A stretch of DNA of 64,000 nucleotides from Winogradskyella sediminis (GCF_003387355.1 NZ_QUNH01000003.1:1-64000), one strand, 5' to 3'. Shown: positions 48,642 through 57,666, counted from the first letter of the stretch. Program-made: numbers and translations. The notes: generated from the sequence alone by a model not told the origin.

Positions 48642-49534
48642 TGATGTAATTTATGACCACATTTATGACAAAAATCAGCACCATCTTGATGCTTTGTGTT
48701 TAAGCAATTAATACAACATTGAGAATTCATATGTAATTCTACATCTTCAGGAAGATCCATGGTCTTTGCTGCTTTTGTTTCTGGGGTAGCGTTATTGTCG
48801 TTATATTTTAGACTACTTTTAGCGTACTCAGCGGATACAATTCCTGTTGGGACCGCTATAATACCATACCCTAAAATCATTATTATTGTAGTAATAAATT
48901 GACCTAGTGCTGTTTGTGGCGCGATATCACCAAATCCAACTGTCGTTAATGTTACAACACACCAATACACACTTTTAGGGATGTTATCAAATCCATTGGC
49001 TTCACCTTCAACTAAATACATGATGGTGCCAAACACAATAGAAGAGACCATCACCGCAAATAAAAACACCATAATCTTAACACGGCTAGCTATAATTGAA
49101 TCTTTAAGTTGATTTGAAGCTCCTAAATATCGTGCTAATTTTAAAATCCTAAATACTCTGAGAAGCCTGAGGGCTCTTAAGGTAACTAATGCTTGAGCTC
49201 CTCCACCAAAGAGGATGGCTAAATACATAGGTATCGTTGACAGAAAATCAATGATACCAAAGAAACTGAAAACGTATTTAAATGGTTTTTTGACTGAAAT
49301 AATTCTTAAGATATACTCAATAGTAAATAAGACAGTAACAACCCACTCTCCAATATAAAGCAGTCTATGGTATTCTCTATCGATACTAACTACACTCTCA
49401 AGCATCACCAAAACAATACTCAGTAGTATAAATATGAGTAAGAGTACATCAAAAAGTTTTCCAGAAGGAGTGTCAGCCTCATAGATTACTTCGTGAAGTT
49501 TGGTTTTCCAAGTATGATTTTGATTTGGTTCCAT
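48638..49534 (-). CDS. Voltage-gated-type K+ channel with C-terminal zinc ribbon
   Basis: A 298-residue six-helix channel subunit. S1-S3 occupy about 28-120, the S4 voltage sensor carries spaced arginines (ALRLLRVFRILKLARYL), and the pore loop holds the K+ selectivity sequence TLTTVGFGD, followed by S6. The cytoplasmic tail ends with CINC and CHKC pairs (about 275-294), a four-cysteine zinc-ribbon pattern. It is translationally coupled to miaA. The tail could sense zinc or redox state, or help assembly; that is inference. Confidence 0.9.
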   Translation of the reverse strand: MEPNQNHTWKTKLHEVIYEADTPSGKLFDVLLLIFILLSIVLVMLESVVSIDREYHRLLYIGEWVVTVLFTIEYILRIISVKKPFKYVFSFFGIIDFLSTIPMYLAILFGGGAQALVTLRALRLLRVFRILKLARYLGASNQLKDSIIASRVKIMVFLFAVMVSSIVFGTIMYLVEGEANGFDNIPKSVYWCVVTLTTVGFGDIAPQTALGQFITTIIMILGYGIIAVPTGIVSAEYAKSSLKYNDNNATPETKAAKTMDLPEDVELHMNSQCCINCLNTKHQDGADFCHKCGHKLHQ

Positions 49535-49607
49535 ATTCTAAATGTACGAAAAGTTAAATTATTGAGTTTCTAAGGCAATAACAGTATTGTTTTGTATTTC
49601 GACTACT

Positions 49608-49883
49608 TTAGCCATTAAATAAGGATAATATTCTGGTGAAGCGGTTAAAATAAATTTTATTGCCTGTATATTCAGGTTGAATTTTAATGTCTAACGTTTC
49701 ATTAAAAGTAGAAGTATCTGTATCTAATACGTCATGATTCTCTATGGCGATATTCGCATAAGAATTTAATTTGCTCTCTAAATAATTGCTCTCATTTCCA
49801 TTATACTGACCTCGATTATTATAATCTTGTGAAAACGCAGAGAAAGGAATGAGTAGTGTTACAATTACAAATCTATAAATCAT
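49608..49883 (-). CDS. Small secreted hypothetical protein, possibly frameshifted
   Basis: A 91-residue ORF with a signal peptide (1-18, ending FSAFSQ) and a polar, Asn-rich body; no recognised family. From about 49675 downward a second frame stays open to TAA 49559-49561 and ends with a more protein-like tail (TASPEYYPYLMAKVVEIQNN), while the annotated frame stops in FTRILSLFNG. A one-base slip around the A4/T3 runs near 49645-49660 would join them and bring the stop to 24 bases from the channel gene. Either reading is possible. Confidence 0.55.
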   Translation of the reverse strand: MIYRFVIVTLLIPFSAFSQDYNNRGQYNGNESNYLESKLNSYANIAIENHDVLDTDTSTFNETLDIKIQPEYTGNKIYFNRFTRILSLFNG

Positions 49884-49890
49884 GTTAAGT

Positions 49891-51255
49891 TTATCTTAGT
49901 TCTTTAATTTTGAGTCTTTTATTTCTTCTCATATAACTTTGAATAATATGTTGTGTATCTCTATTATTTTCCATGGGTGTAATTAATGATTTAAGAATCG
50001 CTCTATTATGTATCTGATGATTCAAATCAAAATACCCCATACCTTTAAAAACACCATTTTCTATTAAAAATACACTCTTTTCTTCTATGGTTCTGCCTTT
50101 GTCAATTATAAGCATATCTTTCTTAGCGTAACTGTACTTGTCAATTAAAGCCTGTACTTTCTCATTGTATGTATCCACGGGTTCTTCATTAATGCAAGCT
50201 CCATCGCATTCCTTTACTTCGTATTTAAAACAACTGGTTTTTGTGTCGTATAAATCTGTAAGTTTCTGACATAGGTTAAAAGATTCAGCAGCTTTAAACA
50301 TAAATTGCTTTCCGCTACCTCTAGTGTTAAAAGTGGTAATAGGCGTGTCGTCTCTACTCGATTTATCGATAAACAGATTGATGTAACCATTTTCATCTAT
50401 TGATTGATAAAGTGCATGGGTAAATATGGTACGTCGTAAAGCTCTATTAAAAATCGGTTTATTAGCTTTTATTTCAGCACTTTCTTTTAATAGGGCTGCC
50501 AATTCACTTCCCGTTTTTTCGTAAGTCACAGAACTCACTAACCTCTGAATTTTCTTAGACTTAGAGTTTTTGCCTGTGAAATGCTGTACTATCCGTTTTC
50601 TAATATTTTTACTTTTACCTATATAAATTATATCTCCATCTGCATTATAAATGTAATATACACCAGTTTCAGAAGGTAATTGTTCTATAATTTTTTTAAG
50701 ATTTGGTGCAATTTTAGATTTTTGCTCAGCCTTAATGGCATCTTTTACAATAACCTTATCTAAATCTTTACTGAGTAACATTTTAAACAGTTTTACCGTA
50801 GCTATGGCATCTCCACTAGCTCTATGTCTATCACTCATAGGAATACCTAAGGCACGTGTAAGTTTTCCTAAACTGTATGAAGGCATATTGGGAATAAGTT
50901 GCTGAGAAAGCTCAACCGTACAGAGTGTTTTTCGTTTAAAAGGAAATCCTAATCTTTTAAATTCAGTTTTAAGTATTCTATAATCAAATGAGGAATTGTG
51001 TGCTACAATAATGCAATCTTCGGTAATCTCAACAATGCGTTTAGCGACTTCATAAAATTTGGGTGCATTTTTAAGCATTTTAGCATTAATACCTGTGAGG
51101 TTGACTACAAAAGGTTGAATTTCGCGTTCTGGATTGACCAAAGAAATAAATTGATCTGTAACCTCATGGCCATCAAAACGATAAATTGCTATTTCGGTTA
51201 TGCCTTCTTCATTAAATTTTCCACCTGTGGTTTCTATGTCTAGTATTGCGTAGAT
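49891..51255 (-). CDS. DnaQ-type exonuclease fused to GIY-YIG nuclease domain, ATC start
   Basis: A 454-residue fusion if it starts at ATC 51255. The N-terminal domain (1-165) is a DEDD 3'-5' exonuclease of the Pol III epsilon type: DIETTGG, AHNSSFDYRIL and HRASGDAIAT. From about 195 to 275 is a UvrC-like GIY-YIG domain (GVYYIYNADGDIIYIGKSKNI), then a Cys-containing region (CFKYEVKECDGACI) as in UvrC N-halves. The only canonical in-frame start downstream is TTG 51141, which would delete the first exonuclease motif; the upstream stop is at 51268-51270. So initiation is at a non-standard codon, or the sequence or gene is altered. Confidence 0.85.
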   Translation of the reverse strand: MYAILDIETTGGKFNEEGITEIAIYRFDGHEVTDQFISLVNPEREIQPFVVNLTGINAKMLKNAPKFYEVAKRIVEITEDCIIVAHNSSFDYRILKTEFKRLGFPFKRKTLCTVELSQQLIPNMPSYSLGKLTRALGIPMSDRHRASGDAIATVKLFKMLLSKDLDKVIVKDAIKAEQKSKIAPNLKKIIEQLPSETGVYYIYNADGDIIYIGKSKNIRKRIVQHFTGKNSKSKKIQRLVSSVTYEKTGSELAALLKESAEIKANKPIFNRALRRTIFTHALYQSIDENGYINLFIDKSSRDDTPITTFNTRGSGKQFMFKAAESFNLCQKLTDLYDTKTSCFKYEVKECDGACINEEPVDTYNEKVQALIDKYSYAKKDMLIIDKGRTIEEKSVFLIENGVFKGMGYFDLNHQIHNRAILKSLITPMENNRDTQHIIQSYMRRNKRLKIKELR

Positions 51256-51287
51256 AGTAGTGTTGTTTTACGTATGTCTAAATAATT

Positions 51288-51321
51288 AAAACTGATATTT
51301 TTTTAACTAAAATTCAGTTTT
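51288..51321 (-). terminator. Possible hairpin between YggS and exonuclease genes
   Basis: AAAACTGA (51288-51295) pairs with TCAGTTTT (51314-51321) across an 18-base AT-rich loop. It lies 26 bases past the YggS stop; the loop is large and there is no clean T-run, so it is a weak terminator candidate. Confidence 0.35.
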
Positions 51322-51346
51322 TTGATGTGTTTCTCAGGGCAACGTG

Positions 51347-52006
51347 TTAATTATAATTTCTATATCCAAATATACTACTTCCGACGCGAACCATTGTACT
51401 TCCACAATCAATTGCTAACTTATAATCACCACTCATACCCATGCTAATAATATTAATTTCAGGCTGAATGGTTTTAAGTTCTGTAAATGTGTGTTTTAGA
51501 AATTTGAATTCATTTTCAACCTGTGTCATATTATCAGTAAAAGTAGCCATTCCCATTACACCTTTAATTTTAATATGAGTTAAATCTGAAAATTCATCGG
51601 ACTGTAAAAGGACAGAAGCATCCGATGCAGACATACCAAATTTACTGTCTTCTTCTGCTATTTTAATTTGAAGTAAACAATTGATGACTCTTTGGTGTTT
51701 CTTAGCTTGTTTATTAATTTCTTTTAATAATTTAAAGCTCTCTACACCATGTATAAGGCTTACAAATTCTGCCATATACTTTACCTTATTCCGTTGTACA
51801 TGTCCAATCATATGCCATTGTATATCTTTTGGCATCTGTTCATGTTTTTCTGCCATTTCTTGGATTTTGTTTTCTCCAAAAATGCGTTGCCCAGCGTTAT
51901 ATGCTTCCATTAGGTCGCTGATTGGTTTGGTTTTAGAAACGGCAACTAGTGTAACCTCCTTAGGTAAGGTTAATTTTATCTGTCTTAAGTTTTCTGTTAT
52001 GCTCAT
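51347..52006 (-). CDS. YggS-family PLP homeostasis protein
   Basis: A 219-residue pyridoxal-phosphate-binding TIM-barrel protein (PLPBP/YggS) that buffers PLP and affects amino-acid metabolism; it has no known enzymatic reaction. Lys26 in VAVSKTKP binds PLP. Other conserved stretches are FGENKIQEM, WHMIGHVQRNKVKYM, GVMGMATFTDN and SMGMSGDYKLAI. Typical length. Confidence 0.95.
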   Translation of the reverse strand: MSITENLRQIKLTLPKEVTLVAVSKTKPISDLMEAYNAGQRIFGENKIQEMAEKHEQMPKDIQWHMIGHVQRNKVKYMAEFVSLIHGVESFKLLKEINKQAKKHQRVINCLLQIKIAEEDSKFGMSASDASVLLQSDEFSDLTHIKIKGVMGMATFTDNMTQVENEFKFLKHTFTELKTIQPEINIISMGMSGDYKLAIDCGSTMVRVGSSIFGYRNYN

Positions 52007-52079
52007 GGATAGTGTGTTGTTCGCTATTTAAAACTAAATATCTCATTATTTAATCTAAAAACAAGGGGTAATTTCCTTT

Positions 52080-53321
52080 TTAATATTCATAAATCGTAAT
52101 TCCACTTCTTAATTTCGGTAAAATGTATGTACTCTTTGGAGGCATGGTTAAACCTTCGTCTGCGATTTGTTTCATTTGCTCAACGTTAGAAGGGCACATC
52201 CCAAAGCCAACTGTAAATTCACCACTATCTACACTCGTTTTTATAGTAATCATATCGTGATGACCATTAACGTACGAAATCCGATTATCGTTACGTAAAT
52301 CGTTAATTCCTAAAACGGGTTGAAGTATGGTTTTATAAAGCAACTGTGCGTCTAATGCATCTAATGATGTTTTAAATGTATAACAAGTTTTACGTAAATA
52401 AAGCGAATAGAATTCACCATCTAAATACATACTAAAATGATGTGGTTTTGAAGGCTTGTATGCCATTAAACCTCTGTTTTCAATCCTGTAAGACGCATCT
52501 AGTTTGATGAGAAACTCTTCTTTCGTTAATCCATTTAAGTCTTTTATCAATCTATTAAATTCGTAAATCACTAAATCCGATTCAGGAATGAGATACGACA
52601 TAAAAAAATTATAAGATTCAGTACCGTTATGATCAAGGTTTTTTACTTTTTCATCTTTATAAAGTAAGTATGAGGATGCAGATCTGTGGTGACCATCCGC
52701 TATATAAATGGTGTCCATATTTTCAAACTCACTTTGAATAGTCGCAATAGTAAGTGCATCATCTATTTTCCATAAATAATGAGTGTCTCTATAGGTCATT
52801 GTAAACTCAAACTCGGCATATTTTGTATTTTGAACATCGTTTATAATTTGAGCAATTAAGGCATTATCCGGATAAGTTAATAAAACGGGTTCTGCGTTAA
52901 AACCCACTGTTTGCAGATAGCTTTTAAAGGTTTCTTCTCGTTTAGATATCGTATCTTCATGTTTTTTTATGATATCCTTTTCATAATCTTCAGCACTAGT
53001 GGCTGCGACTATGCCGTTGAATTCTTGTCCGTGTCTATTTACTATTTTATATACATAGAAAGATGGTTTTTTATCTTTAACAAATACACCATCTTCCTTA
53101 AATTCTAGATACCTGTTTTTTACCAATTTATAGCGTTCTTCACCAGTAACTTCTTGGTCGTATTTATACCCAGGATTTACAATATGTAGAAAACTATATG
53201 GATTATAAGCCATACGCGACTCACGTTCGTCAACGGTATAGCTTTGATAAGGACGCGCAGCAACTAAGCCAACAATAGCTCTAGTTGGCTTTACAGCTTT
53301 GAATGGAATTATTTTTGGCAT
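52080..53321 (-). CDS. DUF1015 family protein
   Basis: A 413-residue DUF1015 protein. The beginning PKIIPFKAVKPTRAIVGLVAARPYQSYT, the middle TIYIADGHHRSASSYLLYKDE and the end CPSNVEQMKQIADEGLTMPPKSTYILPKLRSG are the family's conserved stretches. Members are widespread and often lie near serine biosynthesis genes, but no function is established. Here serA/serC are not adjacent, and a 387-base region without a supported gene separates it from the next gene upstream. Confidence 0.9.
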   Translation of the reverse strand: MPKIIPFKAVKPTRAIVGLVAARPYQSYTVDERESRMAYNPYSFLHIVNPGYKYDQEVTGEERYKLVKNRYLEFKEDGVFVKDKKPSFYVYKIVNRHGQEFNGIVAATSAEDYEKDIIKKHEDTISKREETFKSYLQTVGFNAEPVLLTYPDNALIAQIINDVQNTKYAEFEFTMTYRDTHYLWKIDDALTIATIQSEFENMDTIYIADGHHRSASSYLLYKDEKVKNLDHNGTESYNFFMSYLIPESDLVIYEFNRLIKDLNGLTKEEFLIKLDASYRIENRGLMAYKPSKPHHFSMYLDGEFYSLYLRKTCYTFKTSLDALDAQLLYKTILQPVLGINDLRNDNRISYVNGHHDMITIKTSVDSGEFTVGFGMCPSNVEQMKQIADEGLTMPPKSTYILPKLRSGITIYEY

Positions 53322-53708
53322 TGTGTTTTTAGTATTCAGTAATTGGTTTTTAGTAAATCCAAACTCTTATGAAATCCAAATTTCTCTTTATTTCGAAACA
53401 GGAAATATATGCGTTTTATTACATTATTAGATTCATCCTTTATTCTGTGAGAGCATTGAAATGTGCTGCTCCAATTACATCATTTTATGCCCAAGAGAAT
53501 TTTAACCATTTTTTGGTTTCTGAATTTTTAGCATCACAGTTGGTTAGTAAATAAATCGCGTCTTTTTGGAAAGATTTTAATCCATTTAATATGTTTATAA
53601 CCAAATCAAAACTTTTCTGAGAAGCCAGTAAATCTTATTATGATAAAATGGCTTTATGACACCAAAAACATATCTTCAATTTAAGGATTATTAGTCGCTA
53701 ATCGCTGA
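53322..53708. other. Intergenic region without a supported gene
   Basis: 387 bases between the DUF1015 gene and 3-hydroxybutyryl-CoA dehydrogenase. A start-less minus-strand frame is open from 53634 to 53485 (49 codons; DLVINILNGL, DAIYLLTNCDAKNS) and continues in frame past a TAA with NDVIGAAHFNALTE, which could be a decayed gene. A 61-codon plus-strand ORF (53369-53554) has no supporting features. No terminator or promoter motif stands out. Confidence 0.55.
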
Positions 53709-54599
53709 TTACTTTAAAAACTGGCTAGCTACCGTCTCGGCTTTTCTACTCTCAGCGTAGTCGTAAAATCCCTCTCCAGATTTTATGCCTAATTTTCCGG
53801 CCATTACCATATTAACTAAAAGCGGACAAGGTGCATACTTAGGGTTTTTAAAACCGTCATACATTACATTTAGAATAGATAAACAGACGTCTAAACCGAT
53901 AAAATCTGCCAATTGCAATGGTCCCATAGGATGTGCCATACCTAATTTCATTACCGTATCAATTTCTTCTACACCAGCAACACCATTGTAAAGCGTTTCA
54001 ATAGACTCATTAATCATGGGCATTAAAATTCGGTTTGCAACAAAACCAGGATAATCGTTAACTTCGGTTGGTACTTTACCTAAGGTTTTAGAGAGTTCCA
54101 TAATAGTTGAAGTAACTTCATCACTAGTATTATAACCTCTAATAATTTCAACTAATTTCATAATTGGTACTGGGTTCATAAAGTGCATACCAATTACCTT
54201 ATCTGGTCTTGATGTTACTGCAGCAATTTGAGTAATAGAAATAGAAGACGTATTTGTTGCTAAGATGGTTTTTTCATTGCAAACTTCGCTAAGCTGTTTA
54301 AAGATTTTTAGTTTTAAGTCAATATTTTCTGTAGCAGCTTCAACAACTAAATCAGCATTTTTAACTCCTTCTATAGTGTCGGTAAAAGTCGTAATATTTC
54401 CTAGGGTTGCAGTTTTATCAGCATCGCTGATTTTTTCTTTAGCAACCATACGATCTAGGTTTTTTTCAATTGTGTTCATACCACGTTGTAAAGAGGCTTC
54501 ACTAATATCTATAAGTTGTACATTAAAACCAGATTGTGCAAATGTGTGTGCAATACCATTTCCCATAGTTCCTGCACCAATTACTGCTATATTTTTCAT
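53709..54599 (-). CDS. 3-hydroxybutyryl-CoA dehydrogenase
   Basis: A 296-residue NAD(P)-dependent 3-hydroxyacyl-CoA dehydrogenase that interconverts 3-hydroxybutyryl-CoA and acetoacetyl-CoA. The Rossmann motif is AVIGAGTMGNGIAHTFAQSG. The catalytic His lies in GMHFMNPVPIMKLVEII, and NDYPGFVANRILMPMINE and AHPMGPLQLADFIGLD are the family C-terminal signatures. Length fits Hbd/PaaH-type enzymes rather than the long FadB fusions. No acetyl-CoA acetyltransferase or crotonase gene is adjacent, so the pathway is uncertain. Confidence 0.93.
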   Translation of the reverse strand: MKNIAVIGAGTMGNGIAHTFAQSGFNVQLIDISEASLQRGMNTIEKNLDRMVAKEKISDADKTATLGNITTFTDTIEGVKNADLVVEAATENIDLKLKIFKQLSEVCNEKTILATNTSSISITQIAAVTSRPDKVIGMHFMNPVPIMKLVEIIRGYNTSDEVTSTIMELSKTLGKVPTEVNDYPGFVANRILMPMINESIETLYNGVAGVEEIDTVMKLGMAHPMGPLQLADFIGLDVCLSILNVMYDGFKNPKYAPCPLLVNMVMAGKLGIKSGEGFYDYAESRKAETVASQFLK

Positions 54600-54670
54600 T
54601 AAAAGTTTTTATTTTTTTCCTGTGAAAAACAGGAGTTTGTTATTCTAATATTGTTCTAAGCTTTCGTAAG

Positions 54671-54691
54671 ATTTTCCGCTTTAGGGAAAAT
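54671..54691 (-). terminator. Possible terminator after the Gfo/Idh/MocA gene
   Basis: ATTTTCC (54671-54677), loop GCTTTAG, GGAAAAT (54685-54691), abutting the stop codon of the oxidoreductase gene. The T-run is short, so this is tentative. Confidence 0.4.
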
Positions 54692-55650
54692 TAAAATTGA
54701 TTGATAATCATATTGGCTACGCGCAATGCTTCAGTACCATCATGTAATGTTACAATAGGTTTTGTATTTGTATTGATTGCATTTGCAAATGTTTCAAGTT
54801 CATCTAAAATAGCGTTATTGTTCGCTATATCCGGATTATCAAAATAGATTTGTTTTTTTATGCCTTCTGCATTTTGTAGAATCATATCAAAATCACCAGG
54901 ATTATCTGGCGCATCTTTCATTTTTACCACTTCACATTTCTTTTCTAAGAAATCTACAGATATGTAGGCATCTTTTTGAAAGAAACGTGTCTTTCTCATA
55001 TTCTTTAAAGAAATTCTACTCGCAGTTAAATTAGCGACACAGCCATTTTTAAATTCAATCCGTGCATTGGCAATATCAGGGGTTTCACTAACTACAGATA
55101 CTCCACTGGCAGAAATATGTTTTACAGGAGATTGAACGACACTCAAGATAATATCGATATCATGAATCATTAAATCTAACACGACAGGTACATCGGTACC
55201 ACGAGGATTAAATTCAGCGAGTCTATGACATTCAATAAACATTGGATTCGCAATTTGTTCTTTTACACCAATAAATGCTGGGTTAAAACGTTCTACATGG
55301 CCTACCTGTCCTTTTACTCCGTGTTCGGCGACAAGAGTTCTAATCGTTTCTGCTTCCTCAACCGTATTGGTAATTGGTTTTTCAATAAAAATATGTTTTC
55401 CTTTTTTTATGGCTTGTTTAGCACAATCATAATGAGAAAGAGTAGGAGTTACAATATCCACAACATCTACTGCGTCTATTAATTTATCGATAGAATCAAA
55501 ATAGGTATAACCGAATTCTTCAGCCACGCGTTTGGCATTTTCGGGATCTGCATCGTAAAAACCGATAAGATCATATTTTTGAGATTGGTTAAGAAGTCTT
55601 AAATGAATTTTACCAAGGTGACCAGCACCAAGAACACCAACTTTGAGCAT
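54691..55650 (-). CDS. Gfo/Idh/MocA-family oxidoreductase
   Basis: A 319-residue NAD(P)-dependent dehydrogenase. The Rossmann motif is KVGVLGAGHLGKIHLRLL, then DIVTPTLSHYDCAKQAIKKGKHIFIEKPITN with the catalytic Lys in EKP, and GHVERFNPAF. DLMIHDIDIILSVV marks the C-terminal domain. The substrate, probably a sugar or inositol derivative, cannot be read from the sequence. No sugar operon surrounds it. Confidence 0.9.
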   Translation of the reverse strand: MLKVGVLGAGHLGKIHLRLLNQSQKYDLIGFYDADPENAKRVAEEFGYTYFDSIDKLIDAVDVVDIVTPTLSHYDCAKQAIKKGKHIFIEKPITNTVEEAETIRTLVAEHGVKGQVGHVERFNPAFIGVKEQIANPMFIECHRLAEFNPRGTDVPVVLDLMIHDIDIILSVVQSPVKHISASGVSVVSETPDIANARIEFKNGCVANLTASRISLKNMRKTRFFQKDAYISVDFLEKKCEVVKMKDAPDNPGDFDMILQNAEGIKKQIYFDNPDIANNNAILDELETFANAINTNTKPIVTLHDGTEALRVANMIINQF

Positions 55651-55835
55651 GTTTTTCTGTTTTTAACAAAAATAGTCGTTTTCGTTTAGAAATTGAAAAA
55701 AGAAAATATAAAATACTGCGAAATTACTAAGCTTTTAAAATTGAGACGAGAATGGTTTGAGTAAGAAAAAACAAGACCTTTCATTTTGAAGTTTGAAAGT
55801 TTTTGAACTATTTTTACCTTAAACTAAACTACGCT

Positions 55836-56477
55836 TTGAAAGATACATTTAAGCATCAAGGGATGCGCCAACAACTCGTTGAAACTCTAATTAATAAAGG
55901 CATAAAAGATAAGGCCGTTTTAAAAGCGGTAGGAAAAATTCCGAGACATTTATTTATGGATTCTGGGTTTATAGATCACGCGTATCAAGATAAAGCGTTC
56001 CCAATTGCAGCAGACCAAACGATTTCGCAACCTTATACAGTAGCTTTTCAATCTGAATTATTACAAGTAAAACCAGGTGATAAAGTCCTAGAAATAGGCA
56101 CAGGTAGTGGCTACCAAACGGCGGTGCTCTTAGAATTAGGTGCTAAAGTGTATAGTATTGAGCGTCAGCAGGAGTTATTTAAAAAGACTTCTAAATTTTT
56201 ACCTAAAATTGGCTATAGAGCCAAAAGTCTCATTTTTGGTGACGGCTATAAAGGCATGCCTATTGAAGCACCATTTCAAAGTATTATTGTAACGGCTGGT
56301 GCTCCTTATGTGCCTAATCCGTTATTAAGTCAATTAGCTATTGGTGGTCGTTTAGTGATACCTGTAGGAGATGACGTCCAAGTGATGACCTTATTTATTA
56401 GAAAAGGCCCTAAAGAGTTTGAAAAACATGAGTTTGGTGACTTCAGATTTGTACCGATGTTAGAGGATAAAAATTGA
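55836..56477 (+). CDS. pcm: Protein-L-isoaspartate O-methyltransferase
   Basis: Methylates isoaspartyl residues in damaged proteins with SAM, starting their repair. The product is 213 residues from TTG 55836 (MKDTFKHQGMRQQLVETL), the family-like start; a TTG 33 bases upstream would add residues with no match. Conserved parts are IPRHLFMD, AYQDKAFPIAADQTISQPYTVAFQ, LEIGTGSGYQTAVLLELGAKVYSIER and IIVTAGAPYVPNPLL. A terminator follows, shared with the convergent DoxX-like gene. Confidence 0.95.
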   Translation: MKDTFKHQGMRQQLVETLINKGIKDKAVLKAVGKIPRHLFMDSGFIDHAYQDKAFPIAADQTISQPYTVAFQSELLQVKPGDKVLEIGTGSGYQTAVLLELGAKVYSIERQQELFKKTSKFLPKIGYRAKSLIFGDGYKGMPIEAPFQSIIVTAGAPYVPNPLLSQLAIGGRLVIPVGDDVQVMTLFIRKGPKEFEKHEFGDFRFVPMLEDKN

Positions 56478-56516
56478 TTTAAAGAGGATAGTAATTTAGA
56501 ACGAAGTTTTAATAAT

Positions 56517-56570
56517 AAAAACTCCCAAGACTTATTGCAAAAGCCATTGTTTTGGGAGTTTTTTTTTATT
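56517..56570. terminator. Bidirectional terminator between pcm and the DoxX-like gene
   Basis: AAACTCCCAA (56519-56528) pairs with TTGGGAGTTT (56552-56561), with a 23-base loop and T-runs at the outer ends. It lies between convergent genes and could serve both. Confidence 0.65.
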
Positions 56571-56580
56571 TAAAAATGAC

Positions 56581-57594
56581 TTATTTGATAATTTGATGCG
56601 ACCAGCTTGCTCCACTAATGTCTGTAATCCTTAACGTGTAAGGACCAGAAGATAAATGGTTAGCTCTAGAGGTGTCAAATTTTAAGTTTGCCTTAGCTCC
56701 TAATGGTATAATTAAACTGTGTTTACCTGGTTTTACTTTAGCGATGTAATAATTGGCAATAGTGAGTTCTGGTAAGTTTGCTAAATCATTTTGAGTGTAA
56801 TTCAAAATAATATTATTTTGAGCGTCAATTAGTTGTATACTAATAATCCAAGCTCCGTAAACATCAACACCTTCAACTCTAAAGACATCGAATGAAAGTC
56901 TGTTGTTGTCTAATTTACCTTCCGTGATTTCGAGTTTTGGTTTTACTGATTTGTTATGTAATGTTCCCCATAATCCGCCATGAAACACCTGATTTGTATA
57001 CAGTGTTAATCCAAAGATAAGGAAAGAACCAATAAGCACTAGTTTTGAAAAATGATGATTTTTTATGGGTATAATCCCAGATCCTAACCAGGCAAACCAT
57101 GGTTTTTTTGTGAAATTCACCGATTTGTTGAGGAGATATTGATCTAAGGAAAAGCGACCACTACCTGTTAAGAAAAGTAAGAATCCTGTAGCAATACCTA
57201 ATACTCCAATTTGCCATTCGTCTAAACATGTGGTGCCAATCCAGCCTGAACCTAATAATATACCCATGGCTAAGCCAAGGACACCAATACTCATTAATCT
57301 TGTAAAAAGTCCGAATATGATGAATAAGCCTACCACGCCTTCTATAATAGTAAAAGCTAACATATTATACCATAATATATCTGGGTTTTCCACTAAATAT
57401 TGAATAATGGGTTTAATCCCTAAAGCATTTGGGAGAAAGTGATTGAATTTTATGCCAATATATCCGGCGAGTTCTGGGTCTAGTTTATCAGCTAAAATGG
57501 TGCGTCTGAAAAAAGCAGAAAAATAAGTCCATCCGATGACCATTCTAATTGCTAAGGCTAAAAAGCCGGAGTCGTTTTTAATATGTAATTTCAT
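56581..57594 (-). CDS. DoxX/DoxD-like membrane protein
   Basis: A 337-residue protein. The N-terminal part (about 1-200) has DoxX-type helices (FLALAIRMVIGWTYFSAFFRR, LFTRLMSIGVLGLAMGILLGSGWIGTTCLDEWQIG). About 220-337 resembles the DoxA-like subunit domain of thiosulfate:quinone oxidoreductase, a beta-rich region (LSFDVFRVEGVDVYGAWIISIQLID, GPYTLRITDISGASWSHQI). TQO is normally two subunits, DoxD and DoxA, so this may be a fused version. It heads toward no sulfur-oxidation genes here, so the activity is uncertain. Confidence 0.7.
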   Translation of the reverse strand: MKLHIKNDSGFLALAIRMVIGWTYFSAFFRRTILADKLDPELAGYIGIKFNHFLPNALGIKPIIQYLVENPDILWYNMLAFTIIEGVVGLFIIFGLFTRLMSIGVLGLAMGILLGSGWIGTTCLDEWQIGVLGIATGFLLFLTGSGRFSLDQYLLNKSVNFTKKPWFAWLGSGIIPIKNHHFSKLVLIGSFLIFGLTLYTNQVFHGGLWGTLHNKSVKPKLEITEGKLDNNRLSFDVFRVEGVDVYGAWIISIQLIDAQNNIILNYTQNDLANLPELTIANYYIAKVKPGKHSLIIPLGAKANLKFDTSRANHLSSGPYTLRITDISGASWSHQIIK

Positions 57595-57666
57595 TTTTTA
57601 ATATCTATAATGTGTGAATAATTTTCTGTGATCTAGGGTGATTAGATTAAGATTGAAGAAAATTAA

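Noticed and set aside
53369-53554. 61-codon plus-strand ORF
   Set aside because: No promoter motif, terminator, domain or conserved pattern. The opposite frame has an equally open stretch, so it is probably chance.
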